Program-made: the position numbers and the translations under genes
NCBI GenBank assembly: GCA_947447955.1
Contig: CANFLS010000002.1
Span: 73,072 to 137,071 of the forward strand
Length of the DNA: 64,000 nt
Origin: Flavobacteriales bacterium
GTDB lineage: Bacteria; Bacteroidota; Bacteroidia; NS11-12g; UBA955
Reading direction: 5' to 3'
The notes under the pieces: model-generated
What the model saw: only the letters and a program-made list of their open reading frames with translations
Told to the model about the DNA's origin: nothing
Database searches by the model: none
Shown: one piece after another, positions 18,193-25,653 of the stretch
Numbering within the stretch: the stretch's first letter is position 1
How the letters are laid out: every line of letters begins with the position of its first letter

Positions 18193-19656
18193 TTAATTTT
18201 TAACTACTGACCCTTGTTTTACCGCAGTAGAATCGGTTTTTGGTGCTTCTGGTGCAGCAGGTGCTGCTGGAGGAGCTACAAATGGTGCTTGCGTAGCTAA
18301 CCATGTTTTGTACTCTGCTTCGCTACCTACAACTGTAACTTTGATTTTCATGTTGTAATGCGCTGCTCCACAAATTTTGTTGCAATATAAGTAGTAATCA
18401 AATTCAGGATTGTTTTTCGCAGCTCTCGCTTCTTCGGTTGTTTTAATTGGCGTGAAAGCAAAACTAGTTGGCATACCTGGAACACAGTTCATTTGTGCTC
18501 TAAATTCAGGCATGTAAGCAGAGTGAATTACGTCTCTTGCTCTAAATTTGAAGATATATGGCTTGTTTTTAACAAGTACAATTTCAGTAGTTACTTTATC
18601 ATCTTTGGCAGTACCATTAAACGTTTCATGGTCTTTTTGGTAAGCACTAATGCGTTTGATCGCTGTATTTTTACGTTTGATGTCTTTTTCCAATTGACGC
18701 TCATACGCTCCAGAAATCAAATCCATGTATTTGGTTTTCATTTGTTTGAATTCCTCTGGGTATGAATTACTCATTCCAGTTGAAACATAACGATCGTATT
18801 GTGCTTTCCACAATTTTGAAGAATCTTCAATTGATGCTTTAACAACTTCTAATTTTTTGATCTCACCATTTAACTCTTGAACCAAAGAAGAAACCGCGCT
18901 ATCTTCAGCTACTCCCAAAGGATTAGAACCAGAGATGAAATTGAAATTAGCAGTTCCTAATTGCTTATCGTCACCAGCGTAACGTGCTTTCCAACCAAAT
19001 TGATAAGCGAAAACTTCAATTTCTTCACTATTTTTATCAATATCAGTTGTAATCTTTGTCCAAGTGCTAAATCCACGCAAAACCAAGAAGGTTAAAACAA
19101 TGGCAGGAACAATTGTCCAAATAATTTCTAATTTGTTGTTATGGAAAAAGTAAGCTGCTTTGCGGTTTTTGTCGTATTTGTATTTAAACATGAAATAGAA
19201 TAACAAAATTTCAGTAACTACAAATACAAAGAATGTAAATCCAAAAGTCCAATAGAACATTGAATCTAAGGTTTCACCATGTGCTGAAGCAGAATCACCT
19301 AATTTTAGGTATTTTCCGTGTACTTTCATTTCGTACCAAACACCAATTAAACCCAAAACAAGGAAAATAATTCCCGCCCAAGCATTAACATTGTTCCAGC
19401 TCACAATGGTTTTACCAGTGATCTTTTCAGTCAAACTGCCAATATCAAAAGCGCGGGCAATTACCAAAATAATTAATATAGCCAAAACCAATGTCAATAT
19501 GCTTGACCAGTCCCATGCCATAGGATTAAATTCAGTAGGTGCTGCTACTACGTCATCAGCTGCCAATAAAAATATTGGCGTTAACATTAGCCCAAAAATT
19601 GCTAACGTTTTCTTAAACAATGAGTTACTTTTAACTCCAAATAGATTAAGCTTCAT
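18193..19656 (-). CDS. ctaC: Cytochrome c oxidase subunit II with an extra internal coiled-coil segment
   Basis: 487 residues from the ATG at 19656. An earlier in-frame start at 19710 is less likely because an exact promoter box TAAATTTG (19696-19689) lies inside that extension. Signal peptide, three predicted membrane segments, then the CuA cupredoxin domain: H378 in RDVIHSAYM, and C425, C429, H433 and M436 in CNKICGAAHYNM. Between the GWKARYAG strand and EIVLVKNKPYIF lies about 105 extra, highly charged residues (247-352) that look like a coiled coil and are absent from ordinary subunit II. A proline/alanine-rich tail follows. First gene of the oxidase operon. Confidence 0.93.
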   Translation of the reverse strand: MKLNLFGVKSNSLFKKTLAIFGLMLTPIFLLAADDVVAAPTEFNPMAWDWSSILTLVLAILIILVIARAFDIGSLTEKITGKTIVSWNNVNAWAGIIFLVLGLIGVWYEMKVHGKYLKLGDSASAHGETLDSMFYWTFGFTFFVFVVTEILLFYFMFKYKYDKNRKAAYFFHNNKLEIIWTIVPAIVLTFLVLRGFSTWTKITTDIDKNSEEIEVFAYQFGWKARYAGDDKQLGTANFNFISGSNPLGVAEDSAVSSLVQELNGEIKKLEVVKASIEDSSKLWKAQYDRYVSTGMSNSYPEEFKQMKTKYMDLISGAYERQLEKDIKRKNTAIKRISAYQKDHETFNGTAKDDKVTTEIVLVKNKPYIFKFRARDVIHSAYMPEFRAQMNCVPGMPTSFAFTPIKTTEEARAAKNNPEFDYYLYCNKICGAAHYNMKIKVTVVGSEAEYKTWLATQAPFVAPPAAPAAPEAPKTDSTAVKQGSVVKN

Positions 19657-19688
19657 CTTTCTAAACCAAAAAAGGGTTTTTCGTCGGG

Positions 19689-19696
19689 CAAATTTA
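19689..19696 (-). promoter_or_regulatory. -7 box of the oxidase operon promoter
   Basis: Exact TAAATTTG on the minus strand, ending 32 nt before the coxB ATG at 19656. No TTG at the usual distance is visible, so only the -7 part is supported. Confidence 0.45.
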
Positions 19697-19797
19697 CTTA
19701 TATCTGCCATAAGTTGGGGTAATTTTTCAATGTTTTTTTTAAGTTTTACATAATTTCACTACAAAAAAAAATCAACCATTTAATAATTCGTTATATT

Positions 19798-20604
19798 TCA
19801 ATGAGTTGAATTTTCGAAAAAAATTGATAATTCTTTAAATTCTTCAACACTTAATTGCTCGGCCCTTTTACTTTGCCATTTTTCTGGAATTACAAAATTA
19901 CTGTTGGCTGATGTCAATGGCTTTAATGCATTGTGCAACGTTTTTCTGCGTTGTGAAAATCCATGCTTTACCACCAATTTCAAATTCTTATAACTGCACT
20001 CCGGTAAATCATCCCTCAAAACACAACTCATTACACCACTCTTCACTTTTGGTGGTGGATTGAACGATCCCTCATTCACAGTAAACTCATATTTGCAATT
20101 GTAATAAGCCTGCAAAATCACACTGGTAATTCCATATTCCTTGTTGCCATGCTCAGCGCAAAATCTTTTGGCAACCTCTTTTTGAAACATCCCCGCAAAT
20201 TGTTCTACTCTTTTGCCAGATTCTAACATTCTAAATACAATTTGAGTAGATATGTTGTAGGGATAATTGCCAATAATTGCCAATTTTTCGCCTTCAGGCC
20301 ATTCAGTATATGGTATTTCTAAAAAATCTCCCTCAATTACCTTCAAACCCTCAGCCCATTCTTGACGGCCTAAATAATCACAAGACTCCTTATCAATTTC
20401 AATTACCGCCAATTTATTGCCCCATTTTTCATACAATGATGTGGTCATTACACCCATTCCTGGGCCAATTTCAATCACTCCATCCAAATCGTCAATGAGT
20501 AAATCACCAATTTTCTGGGCAATGCCCTTGTCGGTTAAAAAATGTTGTCCAAGTTGCTTTTTCGCAGTTACCTTGTCGCTATTTGCATTCGGTTTTCTAA
20601 ACAT
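19798..20604 (-). CDS. rsmA: 16S rRNA dimethyladenosine transferase RsmA (KsgA)
   Basis: 268 residues from the ATG at 20604, which overlaps the stop of the upstream HD gene by one base (TAATG). Motifs: KKQLGQHFLTD at the N-terminus, SAM-binding VIEIGPGMGVMT, and the catalytic IIGNYPYNIST (NxPY). RsmA dimethylates two adjacent adenines of helix 45 in 16S rRNA during small-subunit maturation. A start four codons upstream is possible but would overlap the HD gene more. Confidence 0.96.
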   Translation of the reverse strand: MFRKPNANSDKVTAKKQLGQHFLTDKGIAQKIGDLLIDDLDGVIEIGPGMGVMTTSLYEKWGNKLAVIEIDKESCDYLGRQEWAEGLKVIEGDFLEIPYTEWPEGEKLAIIGNYPYNISTQIVFRMLESGKRVEQFAGMFQKEVAKRFCAEHGNKEYGITSVILQAYYNCKYEFTVNEGSFNPPPKVKSGVMSCVLRDDLPECSYKNLKLVVKHGFSQRRKTLHNALKPLTSANSNFVIPEKWQSKRAEQLSVEEFKELSIFFENSTH

Positions 20605-21833
20605 TATTTCTCCCAATAAATCATGTAATACTTGGTAACAGTTTCTTTTAATGCGGCCAAGTTATAATTATCTGATGCCTCAGCAACATCTTGAATGCTT
20701 CCGTTTTTTCTCAAAATTCTAATTCCCCCACCCTCTGTTTTATATGCATGATTTTCAAGTATTCCTTTTTTAATAAAAAATTCAGCGGCCAATGCTTCGC
20801 TAATTCCAAATACATTCGCCGCCTGTTGCGTAACCAATGTAAACATTTCATCGGTAATTGGTTCTAAACCAATTTTTATCTTTGGCAATTGTCTATTCAA
20901 CATCCTTCCACACAGAACCGACAAAATTTTGTCTTCGTGAAACTGCCATTGTTTTAAACTCGACATAATATCAATATCGTCTAAGGCCAAAAACAAATCC
21001 AATGCTTCGTGATCGAAATTGCTTGCATTTACTTCTTTAAACAAAAAATGCATCAGTGGATGGTATGTTCCCAAAGTGGAACCGGCCATAGCCAATTGTC
21101 GCGCCCTTTGTAAAATTGAAATCAACATGGCATCAGAAGCTATTACCGTTTTGTGCAAGTACACTTGCCAATACATCAAACGGCGGGCAACCAAAAATTT
21201 CTCAACGCTATAAATCCCCTTCTCTTCCACCACTAAATTCCCCTCAGAAACATTTAACATATGAATGATTCTATCTGCTCCCACAATTCCTTCGCTTACC
21301 CCAGTGTAGAAACTATCCCTCAATAAATAATCGAGCCTATCCATGTCCAATTGGCCAGAAACCAATTGTCCTAAAAACGGTTTAATTGTATACGTGCCTT
21401 TGAATATTTCTATGGCCAATGAAAGTTTGCCTTCAAATTCAACATTCATTCTTTGCATAATTTGCAAGGAAATTTCTTCATGTTGAACCCCATGAATCAA
21501 TGTATGTTCTAGGGTATGGCTGTATGGACCATGTCCTATATCGTGCAACAATATAGCCAATGAAACCCCTTCTTTTTCCTCGTCGGTAATTTCTATTCCC
21601 TTGCGCTGCAAGGTTTCAACTGCTTGAATGGTTAAATTCAAAGCTCCCAAAGCATGATGAAAACGGGTATGCGTGGCACCAGGATAAACCCATTCGCTTA
21701 ATCCCAATTGCCTAATTCTCCGCAAACGCTGAAAATATGGATGCTGAATTACATCATAAATCAAAGCGCTTGGCAAAGCCAAAAATCCATGTAATGGATC
21801 ATTGATGATTTTACTTTTATTGGCTGTAACCAT
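20604..21833 (-). CDS. HD-domain phosphohydrolase (COG1078-like dNTPase family)
   Basis: 409 residues. HD metal site: RFHHALGALNLT (His), LLHDIGHGPYSHTLEH (His-Asp) and QLDMDRLDYLLRDS (distal Asp). The family contains dNTP triphosphohydrolase-like enzymes such as Bacillus YwfO; the substrate here is unknown. An exact -7 box TAACTTTG (21849-21842, minus) ends 8 nt before the ATG. It is coupled to rsmA. Confidence 0.88.
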   Translation of the reverse strand: MVTANKSKIINDPLHGFLALPSALIYDVIQHPYFQRLRRIRQLGLSEWVYPGATHTRFHHALGALNLTIQAVETLQRKGIEITDEEKEGVSLAILLHDIGHGPYSHTLEHTLIHGVQHEEISLQIMQRMNVEFEGKLSLAIEIFKGTYTIKPFLGQLVSGQLDMDRLDYLLRDSFYTGVSEGIVGADRIIHMLNVSEGNLVVEEKGIYSVEKFLVARRLMYWQVYLHKTVIASDAMLISILQRARQLAMAGSTLGTYHPLMHFLFKEVNASNFDHEALDLFLALDDIDIMSSLKQWQFHEDKILSVLCGRMLNRQLPKIKIGLEPITDEMFTLVTQQAANVFGISEALAAEFFIKKGILENHAYKTEGGGIRILRKNGSIQDVAEASDNYNLAALKETVTKYYMIYWEK

Positions 21834-21841
21834 TTATGCTG

Positions 21842-21849
21842 CAAAGTTA
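21842..21849 (-). promoter_or_regulatory. -7 box of HD-rsmA promoter
   Basis: Exact TAACTTTG on the minus strand, 8 nt before the HD-gene ATG and overlapping the 3' end of the upstream TPR-like gene. Confidence 0.45.
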
Positions 21850-22479
21850 CGACTTCTCATCCCAAAGTAATATGCCTCCCATTGGATCGGGTCTTTTAAG
21901 GCGAACTTGGTCCAAAAATTCATTCAAATTAAAAGCAAACTGATCGGTTGGATTTAACCTCAAATACACTTCGTAATCGTAAACCATCTCTATCCACTCT
22001 TGATCATTGATGCCTTTGGTATGCATTTTACGCCTAAAAACTGATCCCATTTTTAACCATGCCTTGGGATTTTCACTTTCAACACCATGCGTATTTTCAA
22101 TTCTCAATTTTGCTTTGGCAATGTACTTCTTGAATAAGAACAATGTTTTATTGTCATCTGATTGCCGTTCAGCACTCAAAGCCAAAAACCAATAATTCTG
22201 TTCCGCATTGCTGTCTAATGCCACTAAACTCAATAAAGTTGAATCCGCTTCAGTAAACCTCTGTTGCATAATTAACGAATGACAAAGCAATTGCTGAACA
22301 CCAGGTACGTTGTTCTTGCGAAGCTCTTCGCGATATATCCCCTCGGCCATTCTATAATTGCCTTTGTTCATGCAGTCATGCGCACGGGCAATGGGTGGCA
22401 TTTCGTCTTCAGGACTATATTGCGCCTCAACACAATTGCCGGCAAGGATTAAAATGAACAATAAGTTTTTAAATGACAT
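21847..22479 (-). CDS. Exported TPR-like protein of unknown function
   Basis: 210 residues from the ATG at 22479, chosen because it starts a signal peptide (SFKNLLFILILAGNCVEA) and an exact TACTTTTG box ends 4 nt upstream. The mature part is helical, with tetratricopeptide-like pairs (CMNKGNYRMAEGIYREEL, LIMQQRFTEADSTLLSL, KAWLKMGSVFRRK). No catalytic motif. Probably periplasmic or outer-membrane associated. Divergent from the GIN-domain lipoprotein. Confidence 0.7.
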   Translation of the reverse strand: MSFKNLLFILILAGNCVEAQYSPEDEMPPIARAHDCMNKGNYRMAEGIYREELRKNNVPGVQQLLCHSLIMQQRFTEADSTLLSLVALDSNAEQNYWFLALSAERQSDDNKTLFLFKKYIAKAKLRIENTHGVESENPKAWLKMGSVFRRKMHTKGINDQEWIEMVYDYEVYLRLNPTDQFAFNLNEFLDQVRLKRPDPMGGILLWDEKS

Positions 22480-22483
22480 GCAA

Positions 22484-22491
22484 CAAAAGTA
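22484..22491 (-). promoter_or_regulatory. -7 box of TPR-like gene
   Basis: Exact TACTTTTG on the minus strand, only 4 nt from the ATG at 22479; predicts a leaderless message. Confidence 0.5.
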
Positions 22492-22519
22492 AAAATCTTT
22501 CGCCAACTTTGCATCAGTC

Positions 22520-23257
22520 ATGTTTCGACGATATCATCTTTTGCTGTTTCTCGTTTTTATATCTGCTTTTGAGGGATGTAAAAATTCCGACGATTTTTTT
22601 AAATCGGCAGGGAATCCGCAAACCATTCAACGCCCACTGATTGATTTTAACGCCATAGAAATTGGCGAAAAGTTTTTGGTGAACATTACCCAAGACACAT
22701 CTGTCCCTCAAAATATAACCATTGAATATTTCGAAAACCTGAATGACAAAATTATTGCATTAATAAATAACAACACCCTAAAAATCACAGATGGAAATAG
22801 TTATAACTGGACGCGCGATTTAACCGTTAGGCCCAAAGTAACCATCAATATACACACATTGAATGACTTAAGCATCCAAGGCGCTTGCGAATTGATTTGC
22901 TTAGACACCATTTATACGGGCAATTTGAACATCGATATGCATTCGGTGAAACCCGCTGTGATCAAAGTGAATTGCGGAAATCTTTATGGGGGAAGCAGCA
23001 ATTTAGGCCCTATTTCTTTTGAGGGACGAGGTACAATATTCTCTTGGAGTTGCGAACAAGGATCGTGGTTTGATGCCAAAAAACTCTATTGCGACGACGC
23101 GTACATACGTCATTACACCAAGCAAGATTGCTATGTTTATCCTGAAAAGCAATTTGAAGCAAATATCTATAACAGCGGCAATTTGTTTTACAAATCACGC
23201 ACGTTTTACAAATCACAAATCAATACCTATGGAAGTGGTAAAGCCATTCCCGAATAA
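22520..23257 (+). CDS. Lipoprotein with GIN/DUF2807 beta-helix domain
   Basis: 245 residues. Signal sequence ending in the lipobox FEGC, so probably a lipoprotein. The rest matches the putative auto-transporter adhesin head GIN domain: FNAIEIGEKFLVNITQ at the start, then repeated short strands (LNDLSIQGACELICLD, GNLNIDMHSVKPAVIKVNCG). It is less canonical than most members, with several cysteines in the helix. Function unknown. A CAACTTTG box (7/8) lies 8 nt before the ATG. The rhomboid protease gene follows 3 bp later. Confidence 0.75.
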   Translation: MFRRYHLLLFLVFISAFEGCKNSDDFFKSAGNPQTIQRPLIDFNAIEIGEKFLVNITQDTSVPQNITIEYFENLNDKIIALINNNTLKITDGNSYNWTRDLTVRPKVTINIHTLNDLSIQGACELICLDTIYTGNLNIDMHSVKPAVIKVNCGNLYGGSSNLGPISFEGRGTIFSWSCEQGSWFDAKKLYCDDAYIRHYTKQDCYVYPEKQFEANIYNSGNLFYKSRTFYKSQINTYGSGKAIPE

Positions 23258-23260
23258 CCC

Positions 23261-23956
23261 ATGAACTTATCTCACATTCACGTTGAATATCCTTTTACTT
23301 ACGGATTAATTGCCCTTATAACTTTGGTATTTTTTGGCACTATGGGGAATCCCCAAATTGCAGAAAATTTACATTTTAGTAGTTTTCAAATCCGAAGAAA
23401 CAAACAGTATTACCGCATTTTGTCGCCCGCATTGATTCATGCCGGTATTGTTCATTTAATTATGAACGGCATTGGAATTTACTATTTTGGACCTGTTATT
23501 GAGCAGTTTTTTGGCGCATTTTTGTCTTGGATTATTTTTATTTTATCGGTTGCGGGCGGTTCATTGTTGCCACTTTGGGTGCGCAGAGAAGAGTTGAATT
23601 ACCAAGCGGTTGGTGCATCTGGCGGTGTAAGTGGTTTGATTATGGTGGGTATGTTTTTATATCCCGACATGCAAATTGGTTTGATGTTATTTCCGGTGAT
23701 GATACCCGCTTGGATCTTCGGAATCATTTACAGCTTAGGAAGCATTGTTTTGACACAAACTCCAGATAGAAATCGTATTTCTCATGAGGGGCATTTGGGC
23801 GGTTTGTTGTTTGGGGGGATGTTTGCGCATTACTTTTTACCGAGTGAATTCTTGGGAGAAAAGCAAATGTACATGTGGTATTTTGCCATCATGCCCATTG
23901 TGTTGTTTGTAATTGCACAGAGTGTATTTCCTCAATATTTTTACAGAAAGCGCTAA
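23261..23956 (+). CDS. Rhomboid family intramembrane serine protease
   Basis: 231 residues, six predicted transmembrane helices. Rhomboid features: HAGIVHLIMNGIGIYYFGP (the loop/helix 2 H...N motif), GASGGVSG with catalytic Ser about residue 120, and HEGHLGGLLFGG with catalytic His about residue 178. It cleaves substrates within the inner membrane; the substrate is unknown. It starts 3 bp after the GIN lipoprotein and is likely co-transcribed. Confidence 0.92.
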   Translation: MNLSHIHVEYPFTYGLIALITLVFFGTMGNPQIAENLHFSSFQIRRNKQYYRILSPALIHAGIVHLIMNGIGIYYFGPVIEQFFGAFLSWIIFILSVAGGSLLPLWVRREELNYQAVGASGGVSGLIMVGMFLYPDMQIGLMLFPVMIPAWIFGIIYSLGSIVLTQTPDRNRISHEGHLGGLLFGGMFAHYFLPSEFLGEKQMYMWYFAIMPIVLFVIAQSVFPQYFYRKR

Positions 23957-23997
23957 ACTATAGTAGCGGATCATTTTTAGAATCGCTTAAAATTGGT

Positions 23998-24005
23998 TAT
24001 ATTTG
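23998..24005 (+). promoter_or_regulatory. -7 box of tRNA-Leu promoter
   Basis: Exact TATATTTG ending 10 nt before the mature tRNA 5' end. No clear TTG at -33. Confidence 0.5.
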
Positions 24006-24015
24006 CAGTGTTCTT

Positions 24016-24099
24016 GCCCAGTTGGTGAAATTGGTAGACACGCCATCTTGAGGGGGTGGAGTTCGAAAGAATGTGCTGGTTCGAATCCAGTACTGGGCA
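24016..24099 (+). tRNA. tRNA-Leu (anticodon GAG)
   Basis: A class II tRNA. The acceptor stem GCCCAGT (24016-24022) pairs with ACTGGGC (24092-24098), with discriminator A at 24099. The anticodon stem CCATC/GGTGG encloses loop TTGAGGG with anticodon GAG at 24050-24052. A long variable arm follows, then a T arm with GGTTCGAATCC. CCA is not encoded. A strong terminator follows at once. Confidence 0.95.
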
Positions 24100-24100
24100 C

Positions 24101-24132
24101 AAAAAAAAGGCTGCAATTGCAGCCTTTTTTGA
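24101..24132. terminator. Terminator hairpin copy 1 (after tRNA-Leu)
   Basis: Palindrome AAAAAAGGCTGCAA/TTGCAGCCTTTTTT. It ends the tRNA transcript and, on the minus strand, the small membrane-protein gene. The same hairpin recurs at 24964 and, with one change, at 25605. Confidence 0.9.
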
Positions 24133-24185
24133 TTTTGCAAAAATTGCAAATGCTATAGGGGTTGCTTTTTTATTAAAACTCAATA

Positions 24186-24389
24186 CTAATTATAACAGAA
24201 AGAATTTTCAACGATGCCAGAATTGGAATTTGCAAAAATGAGCTTTTTAGTCTCATTTCGAATAATCCCTATTTCTGCCAAAAGGATTATAAACCAAATT
24301 ACTACAATCAAAATCATGACTATAAAAGTTCCACGAAAAATTGCTTTTTCAATTTGTTCTTGATTTGTAACCTTGAATTTAATATTCAT
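24186..24389 (-). CDS. Small single-span membrane protein, unknown
   Basis: 67 residues from the ATG at 24389: short charged N-terminus, one strong transmembrane helix (residues about 20-42, GTFIVMILIVVIWFIILLAE), then a polar tail. No family recognised. Support is modest: a convincing helix, codons like those of its neighbours and a bidirectional hairpin just downstream. No good promoter box is seen. Confidence 0.5.
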   Translation of the reverse strand: MNIKFKVTNQEQIEKAIFRGTFIVMILIVVIWFIILLAEIGIIRNETKKLIFANSNSGIVENSFCYN

Positions 24390-24511
24390 CAACTTTTAAC
24401 TATTTAAACTGTAAAATAAATTCGGTTTCCAATTTTGCTCGAATGCAACATAAAAGGCAATTAAGAAAATTATTTAACCTCCCACAAATCTAATTCATCA
24501 TACAAAATTCA

Positions 24512-24547
24512 TAGTTTGTAAAAAGTTCCTGTTAGTTTGTATCTTTA
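24512..24547 (+). promoter_or_regulatory. XRE-gene promoter with direct-repeat candidate operator
   Basis: TTG at 24516-24518, a 21-nt spacer and TATCTTTA (7/8 match) at 24540-24547. The 9-mer TAGTTTGTA occurs twice, at 24512-24520 and 24533-24541, 21 bp apart (two helical turns), overlapping both promoter elements. This is a plausible binding site for the encoded regulator. Confidence 0.5.
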
Positions 24548-24567
24548 CACTCTCAATTTACATAGGC

Positions 24568-24960
24568 ATGGAAAACATAAATAAATATCAAAAAATTGGC
24601 GATAACCTACGGAAGATTAGAGAAATAAAAGGTATTAAACAAGAAGCTGTTGCCAAGCAATTGGGAATCACCACAAATGGATACGGTAAAATTGAACGTG
24701 GCGAGTCTGCCATTAATATTGACCGCCTAGAACAAATTGCCACTATATTAGGAATTACTGCCATGGATATTATGCAGTTCGATGAGAGCATAATTTTCAA
24801 CATCAATACCATGACAAATTCTGCCCCAAATGGTATTGTAAATAATTACTCCATCACAACCGAAGAAAGAGATTTGCTATTGGCGCAAATTAAATCCTTA
24901 AATGAAGTTGTAGAACGTCAAAACAAACTGATTGACCTTCTCATGAAGAAGGCTAAGTAA
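24568..24960 (+). CDS. XRE-family helix-turn-helix transcriptional regulator
   Basis: 130 residues. HTH_3 domain at residues about 10-65 (NLRKIREIKGIKQEAVAKQL, YGKIERGESAINIDRLEQIA), a short linker and a C-terminal coiled coil (about 95-130) likely used for dimerisation. It may control its own promoter, which carries a direct repeat. It lies between the tRNA-Leu and the PIN-domain pair and ends in terminator copy 2. Its target genes are not evident. Confidence 0.85.
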   Translation: MENINKYQKIGDNLRKIREIKGIKQEAVAKQLGITTNGYGKIERGESAINIDRLEQIATILGITAMDIMQFDESIIFNINTMTNSAPNGIVNNYSITTEERDLLLAQIKSLNEVVERQNKLIDLLMKKAK

Positions 24961-24963
24961 ACC

Positions 24964-24990
24964 AAAAAGGCTGCAATTGCAGCCTTTTTT
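24964..24990. terminator. Terminator hairpin copy 2 (after XRE gene)
   Basis: Perfect palindrome AAAAAGGCTGCAA/TTGCAGCCTTTTT plus an extra T. Stem and loop are identical to copy 1, and the similarity continues about 20 bp downstream (a TTGCRAAAATTGCAA segment). Confidence 0.9.
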
Positions 24991-25085
24991 ATTGTTGCGA
25001 AAATTGCAATTTTTTACTGAATTTCTTTAAAACGAAAATTTAATAATTAGAAATAAAATTGTATTTTTGATTAAATAAATTGGTT

Positions 25086-25253
25086 ATGATTGTTATCATT
25101 GATAAATCAAATAGAAAGAACACATCTAAAATCCTGAGTGAGATTTTCAAAAAATCTCCCAAAACAGGCAACATAGCCAAGCACTTTGGAAAACTCAAAA
25201 GAAACATCGATGGATTAAAATATCAAGTTTCTGTGAGGAAAAATGAAGATTGA
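25086..25253 (+). CDS. Small basic protein, putative antitoxin of the PIN-domain toxin
   Basis: 55 residues (MIVIIDKSNRKNT..., ending VSVRKNED). It is lysine-rich, with a KHFGKLKRNIDGLKYQ core. I recall similar GKLKRGxDGLxYQ peptides placed before PIN-domain genes in Bacteroidota. The reading frame overlaps the start of the PIN gene by 11 nt, the usual arrangement for antitoxin-toxin pairs. No DNA-binding fold can be assigned from sequence alone. Confidence 0.7.
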   Translation: MIVIIDKSNRKNTSKILSEIFKKSPKTGNIAKHFGKLKRNIDGLKYQVSVRKNED

Positions 25254-25602
25254 TTTTATTGCTGACACAAACTTTCTTATTTATTTCCATGAAGGAAATT
25301 CAAAGGTTGAATCTTTTGTAAATTACAGATTTGGAATATCCATAATTTCTGAAATTGAATTATTAAGCTTTCAGAGAATCACTTCTTTTGAAGAAATTCA
25401 ATTAAAATCTCTTTTGAACAATTGTTTTCAAATTGATTTGAACAACAAAATCAAAGAACAAACAATTCAATTGAAAAAGCAAAACCAAATAAAGCTGCCA
25501 GATGCAATAATCGCGGCAACCTCTATAGTAAATAAGGTACCCTTAGTGACTGCAGATAAAGGATTTTCGAAAGTAAAAGGATTAAATTTGATTTTAATCT
25601 AA
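25243..25602 (+). CDS. PIN-domain ribonuclease, VapC-like putative toxin
   Basis: 119 residues, full PIN length. Acidic metal-binding residues: D8 in IADTNFL, E37/E39 in SEIELLSF, D87 in LPDAIIAATS and D105 in TADKGF. VapC-type proteins cleave tRNA or rRNA and are neutralised by a small partner encoded just upstream, as here. The RNA target is unknown. It ends in terminator copy 3, shared with the convergent queA. Confidence 0.85.
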   Translation: MKIDFIADTNFLIYFHEGNSKVESFVNYRFGISIISEIELLSFQRITSFEEIQLKSLLNNCFQIDLNNKIKEQTIQLKKQNQIKLPDAIIAATSIVNKVPLVTADKGFSKVKGLNLILI

Positions 25603-25604
25603 AC

Positions 25605-25631
25605 AAAAAAGGCTGCAAATGCAGCCTTTTT
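25605..25631. terminator. Terminator hairpin copy 3 (PIN gene / queA)
   Basis: AAAAAAGGCTGCA, loop AA, TGCAGCCTTTTT. It has the same stem as copies 1 and 2, with one change in the loop, and can serve both converging genes. Confidence 0.88.
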
Positions 25632-25653
25632 AATATTCAATAATTACTTATTT

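Noticed and set aside
19657-19710. 18-residue N-terminal extension of oxidase subunit II
   Set aside because: It contains an exact promoter -7 box, and the signal peptide is complete from the later ATG.
24016-25631. Integrated phage or integrative element at tRNA-Leu
   Set aside because: No integrase, no transposase and no repeated tRNA 3' end was seen; only the terminator hairpin is repeated.
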